A stretch of DNA of 64,000 nucleotides from Gluconacetobacter azotocaptans (GCF_014174355.1 NZ_JABEQF010000012.1:1-64000), one strand, 5' to 3'. Shown: positions 15,424 through 24,900, numbered from the stretch's first letter. Translations and numbers: made by a program. The notes: a model not told the origin generated them from the sequence alone.

Positions 15424-17235
15424 TCAGTAGACGCGCTTCTTGGGGGGGAAGACCTGAACGTCGTCGGTCAGGGTCTTCATGTGCACGGGGCGATAGGTCA
15501 GTTCCACGCCGCCCTTGTCGTCCAGATGGGCGACCGTGTGCTTCATCCATTCCTTGTCGTCGCGATCGGGATAGTCGTCGTGAGCCTGCGCGCCACGGCT
15601 TTCGTGCCGGGCGTCGGCGCCCGCCATGGTGACGGTGGCGTTGGCCAGCAGGTTCTCGAACTCCAGCGCTTCCATCAGATCGCTGTTCCAGATCAGCGAC
15701 CGGTCCGCGATCGACAGGTCGGGCACGCCGGTCCAGATGTCCTTGATCTTCTCGACACCTTCCGCAAGGCTCTTGGTATTGCGGAAGACGGCCGCGTGCT
15801 TCTGCATCGTGCGCTGCAGGGTCTCGCGCATGGCCGCGACGTGGGTGCCGCCCTTGGCGTGGCGCAGCTTGTCCAGCCGGTCCAGCGCGGCCTCGCCGGC
15901 CTTGGGCGGCAGCGGCGCGATGGTCTCGGCCGGCTTGATGATCTCGGCAGCGCGCTTGGCGGCGGCGCGTCCGAACACCACCAGATCCAGCAGCGAGTTG
16001 GTGCCCAGACGGTTGGCGCCATGGACCGACACGCACGCGGCCTCGCCGACCGCCATCAGGCCGGGCACCACCGCGTCGACGTCGTCCTTCGTCGGCCGGA
16101 TGACCTCGCCATGATAGTTCGTGGGAATGCCGCCCATGTTGTAATGCACGGTCGGCAGCACGGGCACCGGTTCCTTGGTCACGTCCACGCCGGCGAAGAT
16201 GCGCGCGGTTTCGGAAATGCCGGGCAGGCGTTCATGCAGCAGCTCGGCGCCCAGATGCTCCAGATGCATCATGATGTAGTCCTTGTGCGGACCACAGCCC
16301 CGGCCTTCGTTGATCTCGATGGTCATGGAGCGCGACACCACGTCGCGCGACGCCAGATCCTTGGCGGTCGGCGCGTAGCGTTCCATGAAGCGCTCGCCCT
16401 CGGAATTGGTCAGGTATCCGCCCTCGCCGCGGCAGCCCTCGGTCAGCAGGCAGCCGGCCGGATAGATGCCGGTGGGATGGAACTGCACGAATTCCATGTC
16501 CTGGGTGGGCACGCCTGCGCGCATCGCCATGCCGCCGCCGTCGCCGGTGCAGGTATGGGCCGAGGTGCAGGACTGGTACGCGCGGCCGTAGCCGCCGGTC
16601 GCCAGCACCACGGTCTGGGCGCGGAAGCGGTGCATGGTGCCGTCTTCCAGGCACCATGCCATCACGCCGCGGCATGCGCCTTCGTCGTCCATGATAAGGT
16701 CGATGGCGAAATATTCGACGAAGAATTCGACGTTATGCTTCAGGCATTGCTGGTACAGCGTATGCAGGATGGCATGGCCGGTGCGGTCGGCCGCGGCGCA
16801 GGCGCGGGGCACTGGGGCCTCGCCGAAATTGCGCATGTGGCCACCGAACGGACGCTGGTAGATGCGGCCGTCTTCGGTGCGCGAAAACGGAACGCCGAGA
16901 TGTTCCAGTTCCTGCACGGCGGGGACCGCCTCGCGGCACATATATTCGATGGCGTCCTGGTCGCCCAGCCAGTCCGACCCCTTGACGGTGTCGTACATAT
17001 GCCAGCGCCAGTTATCCTCGGCCATGTTACCCAGGGACGCGCCGATGCCGCCCTGGGCGGCGACGGTATGGCTGCGTGTGGGAAAAACCTTGGTGACGCA
17101 TGCGGTCTTCAGGCCGGCGGCGCCCATGCCCAGCGTGGCGCGCAGACCCGATCCGCCGGCGCCGACGACGACCACGTCATAGGCGTGGTCGACGATCTTG
17201 TAGGCATTTGAAGAAGGGAGGGTGATCGCGTTCAT
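15424..17235 (-). CDS. sdhA: Succinate dehydrogenase flavoprotein subunit
   Basis: Oxidises succinate to fumarate in the TCA cycle. The 603-residue protein has the FAD dinucleotide fold [16 protein letters not shown] (~24-39) and the covalent-FAD histidine in [11 protein letters not shown] (~55). It also has the substrate loop with [15 protein letters not shown] and [21 protein letters not shown] near the C-terminal third. It sits between sdhD and sdhB, 28 bases from sdhB. A complete complex II is informative taxonomically, since Gluconobacter lacks it. Confidence 0.97.
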   Translation of the reverse strand: MNAITLPSSNAYKIVDHAYDVVVVGAGGSGLRATLGMGAAGLKTACVTKVFPTRSHTVAAQGGIGASLGNMAEDNWRWHMYDTVKGSDWLGDQDAIEYMCREAVPAVQELEHLGVPFSRTEDGRIYQRPFGGHMRNFGEAPVPRACAAADRTGHAILHTLYQQCLKHNVEFFVEYFAIDLIMDDEGACRGVMAWCLEDGTMHRFRAQTVVLATGGYGRAYQSCTSAHTCTGDGGGMAMRAGVPTQDMEFVQFHPTGIYPAGCLLTEGCRGEGGYLTNSEGERFMERYAPTAKDLASRDVVSRSMTIEINEGRGCGPHKDYIMMHLEHLGAELLHERLPGISETARIFAGVDVTKEPVPVLPTVHYNMGGIPTNYHGEVIRPTKDDVDAVVPGLMAVGEAACVSVHGANRLGTNSLLDLVVFGRAAAKRAAEIIKPAETIAPLPPKAGEAALDRLDKLRHAKGGTHVAAMRETLQRTMQKHAAVFRNTKSLAEGVEKIKDIWTGVPDLSIADRSLIWNSDLMEALEFENLLANATVTMAGADARHESRGAQAHDDYPDRDDKEWMKHTVAHLDDKGGVELTYRPVHMKTLTDDVQVFPPKKRVY

Positions 17236-17338
17236 GTCTTGGACGTGTCCCGATTCTCGTCCGGTCCGAGGGGCGGCCTGTTACTGCCGCCGGGCCGGAA
17301 CTGTCTCTGTCACGCGCCTGACGGCCGGGTGGGCCGGA

Positions 17339-17761
17339 TCAGGCGCTGGCCTTTCGCGAAGGGGCAAGCGCCAGCTTCAGGACGGCGATCACGGCGAACA
17401 GCCCGATCAGGAACGTCACGCCCTTCATCAGCAGGCTGGCCGGCAGGTGCGGCTTGCCATGCACGTAGTCATCAATGATGACCTGCAGGCCCAGCTGCAT
17501 GTGGTAGAAGGTCAGCACCATCAGGGCCAGCAGCATCGAGGAATTGGCCGGCTTGCCGCCCCATTCCACGACGTCTTCCTGGCTGGACCCGGCCAGGCGC
17601 ATGACCTGCAGCACGAACCAGCCGGACAGCGGCACCAGGGCGACGGCGGACATCCGCTCCATCCACCAATGGTTCACTCCGGTCTTGGCCGAGCCCAGCC
17701 CGCGCGCGCGGGACAGTTGGGAGCGCATGACATCCATGCGCGGCGTATGGGTCGCGTTCAT
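17339..17761 (-). CDS. sdhD: Succinate dehydrogenase membrane anchor SdhD
   Basis: 140-residue anchor subunit with three hydrophobic segments (~42-62, ~70-92 and ~112-134), including the YHMQLGLQVIIDDYVH stretch that contributes haem and quinone ligands. It lies one base after the sdhC stop and 103 bases before sdhA. The N-terminal SARGLGSAK-like pattern (RARGLGSAKTG) is typical of alphaproteobacterial SdhD. Confidence 0.93.
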   Translation of the reverse strand: MNATHTPRMDVMRSQLSRARGLGSAKTGVNHWWMERMSAVALVPLSGWFVLQVMRLAGSSQEDVVEWGGKPANSSMLLALMVLTFYHMQLGLQVIIDDYVHGKPHLPASLLMKGVTFLIGLFAVIAVLKLALAPSRKASA

Positions 17762-17762
17762 G

Positions 17763-18221
17763 TCAGGATGCCTTCTTTCTGGAACGGCAGGCGGCCAGGC
17801 CGAAGATCGTCGCGACCAGCACGACCGTGGCGCCCACGGTCACGCCCACGGCGATGGGGCCGTCCTCGTTGATCTCCTTCTTCTCGAACCGGTAACCCGC
17901 GTCCCAGGTCAGGTGGCGCAGGCCGGCGACGAAATGGTACACCAGCGCCAGCGTCCAGCCCACCAGGGCCAGCTTGCCCAGCGGATGTCGGGTGACCTTC
18001 TGAACCTTCTTGAAGGACTCGGGACCTTTCGCCGCCGCGTTCAGCCAGCAGACGCCAAGCGCCGAGCCTGCCGCCGCGGCGACGCCGGCCGCCCGGTTCG
18101 CGATCGAAAGAAACATGGAGAGTCGGAAGCGATAGACCTGGAGATGCGGGGACATGGGTCGCCGGGTCAGTGTTCCGTCGCTTCGGTGCCCTATATAGAG
18201 CGCATCACGGACATCCTGCAT
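17763..18221 (-). CDS. sdhC: Succinate dehydrogenase cytochrome b556 subunit SdhC
   Basis: First gene of the sdh operon. The product has up to 152 residues, with the hallmark RRPMSPHLQVYRFRLSMFLSI (spaced motif at ~20-40) and three membrane segments. The haem-ligand region is VYHFVAGLRHLTWD (~102-115). Its start may be the ATG at 18221 or the internal ATG at 18155 (MSPHLQ). Other SdhC proteins have several residues before the RP-SPHLQ motif, which favours the longer form. A TATATAGGGC stretch near codon 9 looks like a -10 element and would argue for the shorter one. Confidence 0.92.
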   Translation of the reverse strand: MQDVRDALYIGHRSDGTLTRRPMSPHLQVYRFRLSMFLSIANRAAGVAAAAGSALGVCWLNAAAKGPESFKKVQKVTRHPLGKLALVGWTLALVYHFVAGLRHLTWDAGYRFEKKEINEDGPIAVGVTVGATVVLVATIFGLAACRSRKKAS

Positions 18222-18366
18222 GGTCGTCTCGTCGATTTCCCTGATTATGGCTCCGGTTTGTTCCGTTGCCTTGTGTCTGTTCGGTCCTACGCCCGGGAAA
18301 GGGCGCGGTCAACGCAGGGGGGAACACGAGGTCGCGAGACGTACAGAAGCGGCGCAGTGCGGCCGC

Positions 18367-18395
18367 AACCGGAACGGTTTTGCACCGTTCCGGTT
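18367..18395 (-). terminator. Hairpin downstream of asd
   Basis: Perfect 11-bp inverted repeat AACCGGAACGG/CCGTTCCGGTT with a 7-nt loop, 13 bases after the asd stop on the minus strand. No T-run follows. It lies upstream of sdhC and probably separates the two transcripts. Confidence 0.55.
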
Positions 18396-18408
18396 CCTTG
18401 TCCGGCGA

Positions 18409-19437
18409 TCAGGCCGCCTTGCGGCCGATCAGGTCGAGCGCAATCATCGCCTCGGCGATCTGCACGGCATTCAGGGCCGCGCCCTTGCGCAGATTGTCGG
18501 CCACGCACCAGAAGGCCAGCCCGTTCGGAACCGTCGGGTCGATGCGCAGGCGCGAGACGTAAGTGGCGTCCTCGCCAACACAATCTATCTGTGTCACGTA
18601 CCCGCCATCCTCGCGCTGGTCGTGCAGGATGACGCCCGGCGCCTCGCGCAGCACGTCGCGCGCGCGTTCCAGGTCCACCGGTTCCTCGAACTCCACCGTC
18701 ACCGCCTCGGCATGTCCGATGAAGACGGGCACGCGCACGCAGGTAGCGAAAACCGAGATGTCAGGGTCGAGGATTTTGCGGGTCTCGACCGCCATCTTCC
18801 ATTCCTCCTTGGTCGCGCCGTCATCCATGAAACGGTCGATATGGGGAATGCAGTTGAAGGCGATCTGCTTGGTGAACTGCTCGGCCTTCAGCGGGTCGCC
18901 CACGAAGCTGGCCCGCGACTGGGCGAACAGTTCGTCCATGCCTTCCTTGCCCGCGCCGGCGACGGCCTGGTACGTCGCCACGACCACGCGGCGGATCGAA
19001 AACAGGTCGTGCAGCGGCTTCAGCGCCACCACCATCTGGATGGTGGAGCAGTTGGGGTTGGCGATGATGCCGCGCCGCGCTTTCTTCAGCGCGTCCGGAT
19101 TGACCTCGGGCACCACCAGCGGCACGTCGGGCTCCATGCGGAAATGCGACGTGTTGTCGATGACGATGCAGCCGGCCTTGGCCGCGCGCGGCCCATGCAC
19201 CGCCGACACAGACGCCCCTGGCGAGAACAGGGCGATGTCCCAGCCGGTGAAGTCGAAATGTTCCAGGTTCTGCACCTTCAGAACCTTTTTGTCGCCGAAC
19301 GAGACCTCCTGCCCCACTGACCGGGCCGAGGCCAGGGCCGCGATCTCGTCCACCGGAAAATCGCGCTCGGCCAGCGTCTTCAGCATTTCGCGCCCGACTG
19401 CCCCCGTAGCGCCCACGACCGCAACGCGGTACCCCAT
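18409..19437 (-). CDS. asd: Aspartate-semialdehyde dehydrogenase
   Basis: Reduces aspartyl phosphate to the semialdehyde, the branch point for lysine/diaminopimelate, methionine and threonine. The product has 342 residues. NADP-binding VVGATGAVGREML (~6-18) and the catalytic Cys in IANPNCSTIQMVVALKPL (near 130) are clear, as are VATYQAVAGAGKEGMDEL and the C-terminal FWCVADNLRKGAALNAVQIAE. The ATG at 19437 begins directly at the Rossmann strand; the frame is open 33 codons further upstream without similarity. Confidence 0.96.
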   Translation of the reverse strand: MGYRVAVVGATGAVGREMLKTLAERDFPVDEIAALASARSVGQEVSFGDKKVLKVQNLEHFDFTGWDIALFSPGASVSAVHGPRAAKAGCIVIDNTSHFRMEPDVPLVVPEVNPDALKKARRGIIANPNCSTIQMVVALKPLHDLFSIRRVVVATYQAVAGAGKEGMDELFAQSRASFVGDPLKAEQFTKQIAFNCIPHIDRFMDDGATKEEWKMAVETRKILDPDISVFATCVRVPVFIGHAEAVTVEFEEPVDLERARDVLREAPGVILHDQREDGGYVTQIDCVGEDATYVSRLRIDPTVPNGLAFWCVADNLRKGAALNAVQIAEAMIALDLIGRKAA

Positions 19438-19682
19438 CGATCCATATCCCCGATCTGTGCGCCCGGCCCGTCCGGGCGTCCCAATGCCTCTGTAAGAGAG
19501 ACGCAGAGAGGTAGTGCCTGCCTGGGTGCTATGCAAGCCGAACCGGCCGGCCGGCGGGATTCCGGCATTATGCCTTGCCGCGCGGGGGTGGCGGGTGTCA
19601 CATGGCCGGACGTGATCTGGCGCAATGTCCCTGCGCGCCCGGTGTCCTAGGGTCGGGCAGGGTGTTCAGGAGAATTTCCGCC

Positions 19683-21227
19683 ATGTCCTTTTCTCGCGAC
19701 ATATCGTCGCCGGCCCGCAGCCGGCATGCCATTCCCCCCTCGGGCAGCCGTCCCGCCCCGCCCTGCACGCTGGTTATTTTCGGCGCGCGCGGCGACCTGA
19801 CCAAGCGGCTGCTGATCCCGGCCCTGTACAATCTGGCGGGCAGCGGCCTGCTGGACGCCCAGTTCCGCATCCTGGGGGTCGATCGCACGCCCGGCGACAC
19901 CGCCGACTGGCGCGACGGGCTGGCCGCGACGATGCAGGAGTTCACGCGCGACCGGAACGCCGAATTCTACACGCCGCAGATCGACCCCGGCGCCTGGTCG
20001 TGGATCGCCGAACGCCTGGAGTACGTCCAGGCCGATTTCAACGATCTGGAGCAGGTCCGCGCCCTGGGCGCGCGGCTGCCGGGCAGCGCGGTGTTCTACC
20101 TGGCCGTGCCCTCGCGCTTCTTCGGCGCACTGGTGGCCATGCTGGGCCAGGCCGGCCTGACGACCGAACAGGCCGACATGTTCCGCCGGGTGGTGATCGA
20201 AAAGCCCTTCGGGTCGGACCTGGAAACCGCGCGTGCGCTGAACCGGCAGGTCCTGTCGGTGCTGGACGAACGCCAGATCTATCGGATCGACCATTTCCTG
20301 GGCAAGGAAACGGTCCAGAACATCCTGGCCATGCGCTTCGGCAATTTGATCTTCGAGCCGCTGTGGCGCAACGAATACGTCGATCATGTCCAGATCACCG
20401 CCGCCGAGACCATCGGGGTGGAGCAGCGCGGCGCGTTCTACGAACCCACCGGCGCGCTGCGCGACATGGTGCCCAACCATCTGTTCCAGTTGTTCGCCAT
20501 GGTGGCGATGGAACCGCCTGCCTCGTTTTCCGCCGAAACCGTCCGCACCGCCAAGGAACAATTGTTCGAATCCATCCGCCCCATAGATCCGCGCGACGCG
20601 GTACGCGGCCAGTATGGTACGGGCGTCGTCGCCGACCGGCCCGTCGCGGCCTATCGCGACAGCCCCGGCGTGGCGAAGGACAGCGTGACGGAAACCTATG
20701 TCGCGCTGAAACTGCATGTCGATAACTGGCGCTGGTCGGGCGTGCCCTTCTACCTGCGCACCGGCAAGGCGCTGGGCGGCCGCCGGACCGAGGTGGTGGT
20801 ACAGTTCAAGAAACCGCCGGTCGCGATCTTCCGGGGCACCGAAACCGCCGCCCTGCCGCCGAACCGGATGATCGTGAACATCCAGCCCGCCCAGGGCCTG
20901 ACCATCGAGATGGGGGCCAAGCGCCCTGGCCCCGCGATGGACCTGGCCGACGTGCAGGTGCGCTTCCGGTACGAGGACGCGTTCGACCTGCAACCCAACG
21001 TGGGATACGAAACACTGCTGTACGATTGCCTGACCGGAGACGCGACGCTGTTCCAGCGCGCGGACAATATCAACGCTGCCTGGACGGCGGTCGATCCGGT
21101 GCTGCAAGCCTGGGCGCAATCGGCGCAGGATCTGGAATTCTACCCCGCCGGCGCGACCGGGCCGGCGGGGGCCGACGCGCTGCTGGCGCGGGACGGGCGG
21201 GCCTGGTACCCGCTGGACCAGGTCTGA
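19683..21227 (+). CDS. zwf: Glucose-6-phosphate 1-dehydrogenase
   Basis: First enzyme of the oxidative pentose phosphate and Entner-Doudoroff routes, central to acetic acid bacteria that lack full glycolysis. The product has 514 residues. The cofactor loop reads IFGARGDLTKRLLIPALYN (usual form GASGDL), the substrate signature is YRIDHFLGKETVQN, and the FGNLIFEPLWRNEYVDHVQI block follows. The ATG at 19683 is preceded by CAGGAG. Three hairpins stand between it and the convergent small exported protein. Confidence 0.96.
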   Translation: MSFSRDISSPARSRHAIPPSGSRPAPPCTLVIFGARGDLTKRLLIPALYNLAGSGLLDAQFRILGVDRTPGDTADWRDGLAATMQEFTRDRNAEFYTPQIDPGAWSWIAERLEYVQADFNDLEQVRALGARLPGSAVFYLAVPSRFFGALVAMLGQAGLTTEQADMFRRVVIEKPFGSDLETARALNRQVLSVLDERQIYRIDHFLGKETVQNILAMRFGNLIFEPLWRNEYVDHVQITAAETIGVEQRGAFYEPTGALRDMVPNHLFQLFAMVAMEPPASFSAETVRTAKEQLFESIRPIDPRDAVRGQYGTGVVADRPVAAYRDSPGVAKDSVTETYVALKLHVDNWRWSGVPFYLRTGKALGGRRTEVVVQFKKPPVAIFRGTETAALPPNRMIVNIQPAQGLTIEMGAKRPGPAMDLADVQVRFRYEDAFDLQPNVGYETLLYDCLTGDATLFQRADNINAAWTAVDPVLQAWAQSAQDLEFYPAGATGPAGADALLARDGRAWYPLDQV

Positions 21228-21245
21228 CGCCTGGCCCCGGGGAAG

Positions 21246-21320
21246 GTCGGGCGCTGCCCGACCCCGGCAAGGGCCTCGGCCCTTGCCTTCACCGCGCCGG
21301 CATTATTTCGCCGGCGCGGT
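21246..21320. terminator. Three tandem hairpins between convergent genes
   Basis: Perfect inverted repeats follow one another: 21246-21262 (7-bp arms), 21266-21287 (10-bp arms) and 21291-21320 (11-bp arms, ACCGCGCCGGC/GCCGGCGCGGT). The last one extends into the final codons of the minus-strand gene. They probably terminate zwf and the convergent gene together. Confidence 0.65.
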
Positions 21321-21848
21321 GGCGGCCGCGGCGCGCTGGTCCGACTGGCGGAACAGGGTGTCGGCCTGTTTCTTCTGCATGTCGCTGAAGCCGTTATACA
21401 GCGTGCGGAACGCCATGTTCAGCGCCTGCAGATCCTGTGCGCGCTGGGTCACCAGATCGGCGTAGGACTGCATGTTGTCCGCGGCACTCATGCTGGCCAG
21501 CCGGTCGCGGCGCTGGGCGATGGCGTCGCGGAAACGTTCGGCATTGTCCCGCATCAGCTGCGCGAAGGCCCCCCAGGGCTTCTCCTGCGTGGGGGTGATG
21601 CCCAGTTGCTGGTGCAGGGTCGTGATATGCGTCTCCACCTGATCGGGTGTCTGGTCGTGGGGCGTATGCGCCGGTACCGATGACGGGGGCGTCGGGGCCG
21701 GCGTGGCGGGCGTTGGCGTGGCGGTGGCCGGTACGGGGGTGGTCGGCGTGGGGTCGGAAGCGGGGGCAGGGGCGTCGGCCGCCGCCGCCAGTGCGGGCGA
21801 CGACAGCAGGGCAAGGGCGGCGAGGATCGGGAACCGGCGAACGGTCAT
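21303..21848 (-). CDS. Exported Spy/CpxP-like LTXXQ protein
   Basis: 181-residue periplasmic protein. It has a signal peptide (~1-24, ending ALAAA), a Pro/Thr/Ala-rich spacer (~25-65), and a helical domain with QVETHITTLHQQLGITPTQE and a LASMSAADNMQSYADLVTQRAQDLQ stretch. This resembles the LTXXQ family of Spy/CpxP periplasmic chaperones. The long open frame continues upstream to 22202, but only the ATG at 21848 gives a signal peptide. It is co-oriented with the Gly-rich gene 58 bases upstream; both are small envelope proteins. Confidence 0.75.
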   Translation of the reverse strand: MTVRRFPILAALALLSSPALAAAADAPAPASDPTPTTPVPATATPTPATPAPTPPSSVPAHTPHDQTPDQVETHITTLHQQLGITPTQEKPWGAFAQLMRDNAERFRDAIAQRRDRLASMSAADNMQSYADLVTQRAQDLQALNMAFRTLYNGFSDMQKKQADTLFRQSDQRAAAATAPAK

Positions 21849-21906
21849 GAACAGGGTAACTCCCGTGATGCGGGTCAAATAAAGGGGCGTGTACGGTGGG
21901 GCCGGA

Positions 21907-22305
21907 TCAGTACGGCGGCGGGCCGTAGGACGCCTGGGGGTAATAAGCCGGCGGGGGCGGCGGGGGTTCCGGCTGCGGCGGATAATAGGCCCCGGGCGGC
22001 GGCGCGGCCTGCGAGGACAGTGCTCCGCCCAGCAGCGCGCCGACCGCCAGGCCGGCCACGCCGGCGCCGACGGCCATGCCGACACCGGAACCGTGATGGT
22101 AATAGCCACCGCCGCCACCGCCCCATCCGGGGCCGCGCCGGTTGTCATATTCCCGGTGGCCGTGGTCCCAGCCGCCGCGACCGCCGCCGCCGTGCCAGCC
22201 ATGGTCGTCGGGCCGGGCCATGGCGGGCGAAGGCACGCTGGTCGCCGCGATCGTGCCGGTCAGGCACAGCGTCGCCAGGAAGAAGGAAAGGGGTCGAACC
22301 CGCAT
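21907..22305 (-). CDS. Exported Gly/Tyr/Pro-rich low-complexity protein
   Basis: 132-residue protein with a signal peptide (MRVRPLSFFLATLCLTGTIA, cleavage near residue 33), a Gly/His-rich segment, a hydrophobic Gly-zipper-like stretch (VGMAVGAGVAGLAVGALLGG, ~80-99) and a Pro/Tyr-rich tail. The Gly-zipper suggests membrane association. The ATG at 22305 has AGGAGCC just upstream and is preferred to the upstream frame. No function can be assigned. Confidence 0.7.
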   Translation of the reverse strand: MRVRPLSFFLATLCLTGTIAATSVPSPAMARPDDHGWHGGGGRGGWDHGHREYDNRRGPGWGGGGGGYYHHGSGVGMAVGAGVAGLAVGALLGGALSSQAAPPPGAYYPPQPEPPPPPPAYYPQASYGPPPY

Positions 22306-22395
22306 GAGGGGCTCCTTTATCCAGAACAGTCTCGACACCGCCCTATCGGCCGCGATCATGTCCGAATCGCGGCAACTCCGGGGCAGCTGTGGAGA

Positions 22396-23043
22396 TCAGG
22401 CCGCGTGAGACAGCCGCTTGGCAAGCGCCGACAGGCGGTGGCGCCGCATCTCGCTGCGCGCCTTGGCGTCGTTTTCCATGTAGTTCAACTGGATGGTATA
22501 GCGCCGGCCGACATATTGCCGGTGGCCGTGCCACGTCGTCGGGCCGTTGGGAAAGATCAGCAGCGTGCCGTCGATGGGCGGGATTTCGGCGGCGTAATCC
22601 TCGACATCGTCCGGCCCGCGCAGCAGGCGCAGGCACCCTTCCTGCCGTGCCCAGGATTCGCTGGAGGGGTTCAGGTACAGCAGCACCGTCACCCGCTTGG
22701 TCACGGAATCGCAATGGATGCGGCCGTCCTTTTCGCGCGTGCGGCCGCGCAGCGTCAGCATGGTCGGCGCACCGTCCAGGTCCAGGCCGAATTTGCGCGC
22801 GATGGCGCCGCGCAGGCGCGGCCCCTCCATTTCCGCCACCAGGCCGCGCACCAGCGGCGCCAGCGTCAGCGATCCGGGCGGGAACGACCCGCCGGACGAC
22901 AGGTCGGGCATCGACGCCACCAGCGCCGCCAGATCGTCCGGCCCGACGAAATGCGGGACCACGACATGCGCGAACGGGTCGGTGCTGACGGCGGCGGCCT
23001 CCAGCGCGGCATAGTTGGGGCGGATCGGGGCGGGGACGGTCAT
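22396..23043 (-). CDS. 2-oxoglutarate/Fe(II)-dependent dioxygenase-like protein
   Basis: 215-residue protein of the 2OG-Fe(II) oxygenase superfamily. The iron triad is likely the His and Asp in GRIHCDSVTKRVTVLLYLN and the distal His in TTWHGHRQYVGRRYTIQLNY, where an Arg would bind the 2-oxoglutarate carboxylate. The substrate is unknown; related proteins hydroxylate proteins or small molecules. It stands alone on the minus strand, separated from the AhpD-like gene by the 59-bp MITE-like element. Confidence 0.75.
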   Translation of the reverse strand: MTVPAPIRPNYAALEAAAVSTDPFAHVVVPHFVGPDDLAALVASMPDLSSGGSFPPGSLTLAPLVRGLVAEMEGPRLRGAIARKFGLDLDGAPTMLTLRGRTREKDGRIHCDSVTKRVTVLLYLNPSSESWARQEGCLRLLRGPDDVEDYAAEIPPIDGTLLIFPNGPTTWHGHRQYVGRRYTIQLNYMENDAKARSEMRRHRLSALAKRLSHAA

Positions 23044-23119
23044 GGAACCTGCGCGGGCAGTTGGGCCAGGGCCGGAATGCTAGTCCCCGTTTGCCCGCGC
23101 GCCAAGGGCGCGCCCCTCA

Positions 23120-23178
23120 GAGCCTGACCGGAAATGCGCGCTGGCGGCGATCCGACGCGCGCATTTCCGGTCAGGCTC
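23120..23178. mobile_element. 59-bp MITE-like element with TCA target duplication
   Basis: Perfect 21-bp terminal inverted repeats (GAGCCTGACCGGAAATGCGCG at the left end, quoted in two parts: GAGCCTGACCGG and AAATGCGCG) around a 17-bp core. The copy is flanked on both sides by TCA (23117-23119 and 23179-23181), matching the TNA duplication of IS5-type elements. The right TCA is, on the minus strand, the TGA stop of the AhpD-like gene. The interior shares 30 identical bases with the element at 54971-55132. Confidence 0.7.
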
Positions 23179-23514
23179 TCAGGTGATCTTCGCGACCGCA
23201 TCCATCACCCGTGTGGAATAGACCACGGCGGCCCCGGCGTTCAGCGCCACGGCGACGCCCAGGGCCTCGGCGATCTGTTCCTTCGTCGCACCGGCATCGA
23301 CCGCGGCCTTGGAATGGACGGCGATGCATCCGTCGCACCGCGTGGTCACCGCCACCGCCAGCGCGATCAGTTCGCGCGTTCGGGCGTCCAGATGCCCGGT
23401 GGCCGCGCCCGCCTGGTCCAGAGTCGTAAAGCCGTCGACCGTGCCGGGACTGAGGGTGGCCAGCACCGGCACGCTCTGGTCGAGGTATCGGCGGTAGGCG
23501 GACCAGTCGATCAT
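23179..23514 (-). CDS. Carboxymuconolactone decarboxylase/AhpD-like protein
   Basis: 111-residue all-helical protein of the CMD family. The redox-active motif CDGCIAVHS (~58-66) with the CxxC and following His is that of AhpD-type alkylhydroperoxidases rather than of true decarboxylases. It probably acts in peroxide or thiol redox chemistry. Its stop codon coincides with the target duplication of a small transposon-like element, so the protein end is unaltered. It is divergent from zapE. Confidence 0.88.
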   Translation of the reverse strand: MIDWSAYRRYLDQSVPVLATLSPGTVDGFTTLDQAGAATGHLDARTRELIALAVAVTTRCDGCIAVHSKAAVDAGATKEQIAEALGVAVALNAGAAVVYSTRVMDAVAKIT

Positions 23515-23644
23515 TGCGAAATACTCCCTTTTCGGTCGATCGGACGTGTCTTGAGTTCACCAGATGGAGAGCAGGCCTGTCACGACACGGTTTGGCGAGT
23601 GCATGCCCTTGCTGGCATCCGTTGCTGGCGCTATCGGCGTTGTT

Positions 23645-24847
23645 ATGGAAACCGTCCTTTCGTCCTTCGCCTCCGACCTGCACCTGCCGTCCGGAACCGG
23701 ACCGCTCGGCGCGTATCGGGCACGGGTGGATGCGGGCCTGCTGGCCCCGGATCCCGAACAGGCCAAGGCCGCCGCGCGGCTGGACCGGCTGTGGCGCGAA
23801 CTTCCGGGCTATCACCCCGTGGTGCGGCAGGCTGCCCCGGCCCACGGCAGGCTGGGCGGCCTGCTGGGCGGGCTGAAGGCGCGGCTGGGCCTGCCGGGCC
23901 CTGCGGCCCCGGCGCCCCGGCCGCGCGGCGTCTACATGGTCGGGCAGGTCGGCCGCGGCAAGACGATGCTGATGGACCTGTTCTTCGAACTGGCGCCGGT
24001 CGAACACAAGAAACGGGTGCATTTCCATCGCTTCATGCAGGACGTGCACCAGCGCCTGCACGACATGAAGCGCGCGCATCCCGAACTGACCGACCCGATT
24101 CCGCCGCTGGCCCACGCCATCGCCGACGAGGCCTGGCTGCTGTGCTTCGACGAATTCCAGGTGAACGACATCGCCGATGCGATGATCCTGGGCCGGCTGT
24201 TCGAATATCTGTTCGCCGAGGGCGTGGTCGTGGTCGCGACATCGAACACCCAGCCGCAGGATCTGTTCCAGAACCGGCCAGGCGCCGACGCCTTCCGCCC
24301 CTTCATCGCGGTAATCCAGCGCGAGGTGGATACGGTGGTGCTCGATTCCCCGCGCGATTACCGGCGCGGCGGCATGCGCGGCATGACGACATGGATCGTG
24401 CCTCCCGGCCCCGACGCGACGCAGGAGCTGGATTCGATTTTCATGCGCCTGGCGGACGGCGCGCCGGTGAAGCCGGTGACGCTGGACATCATGGGCCGGA
24501 AGCTGGCGGTTCCGGTCGCTGCCGGTCCCGTTGCGCGCTTTACCTTTCCGTCGCTGTGCGGCCGGCCGCTGGGGGCCGGCGACTACCTGGCGCTGGCCAC
24601 GCGCTTCCCGGCGCTGATCCTGGACGACATCCCCCGGCTGGGTCCCGATAATTTCGACGTTGCCCGCCGCTTCATCGTGCTGGTGGACACCTTGTACGAG
24701 CAGAAGGTGAAGCTGTTCGCCTCGGCCGAGGACCAGCCCGATGCGATCTACCAGCGCGGCGAGGGCGCGCAGGCGTTCGAACGCACGGCCTCGCGCCTCG
24801 AGGAAATGCAGAGCGTGGCCTATCTCGACCTCCCGCACCTGTCCTGA
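23645..24847 (+). CDS. zapE: ZapE/AFG1-family ATPase
   Basis: P-loop ATPase of 400 residues. Walker A is GQVGRGKTMLMDLFF (~100-114), followed by HFHRFMQDVHQRLH, Walker B AWLLCFDEFQVNDIADAMIL and the sensor region VVVATSNTQPQDLFQN. Bacterial ZapE associates with the division ring under stress; the mitochondrial homologue AFG1/LACE1 supports respiratory complexes. Its place immediately upstream of sucAB-lpd and near sdh is common in alphaproteobacteria. I chose the ATG at 23645 because the preceding 27 codons show no similarity. Confidence 0.93.
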   Translation: METVLSSFASDLHLPSGTGPLGAYRARVDAGLLAPDPEQAKAAARLDRLWRELPGYHPVVRQAAPAHGRLGGLLGGLKARLGLPGPAAPAPRPRGVYMVGQVGRGKTMLMDLFFELAPVEHKKRVHFHRFMQDVHQRLHDMKRAHPELTDPIPPLAHAIADEAWLLCFDEFQVNDIADAMILGRLFEYLFAEGVVVVATSNTQPQDLFQNRPGADAFRPFIAVIQREVDTVVLDSPRDYRRGGMRGMTTWIVPPGPDATQELDSIFMRLADGAPVKPVTLDIMGRKLAVPVAAGPVARFTFPSLCGRPLGAGDYLALATRFPALILDDIPRLGPDNFDVARRFIVLVDTLYEQKVKLFASAEDQPDAIYQRGEGAQAFERTASRLEEMQSVAYLDLPHLS

Positions 24848-24900
24848 GCGGAGGTGGCGCGCCGGCGGTCCCGCCGAGGCATTAAGGCAAAAAACATGCA

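Noticed and set aside
15313-17211. Long plus-strand frame opposite sdhA
   Set aside because: Antisense shadow of sdhA, rich in His/Gly/Gln with no motif.
18155-18221. TATATAGGGC near the sdhC start taken as proof that SdhC begins at 18155
   Set aside because: No good -35 at the right distance, and other SdhC proteins have residues before the SPHLQ motif; left as an open alternative.
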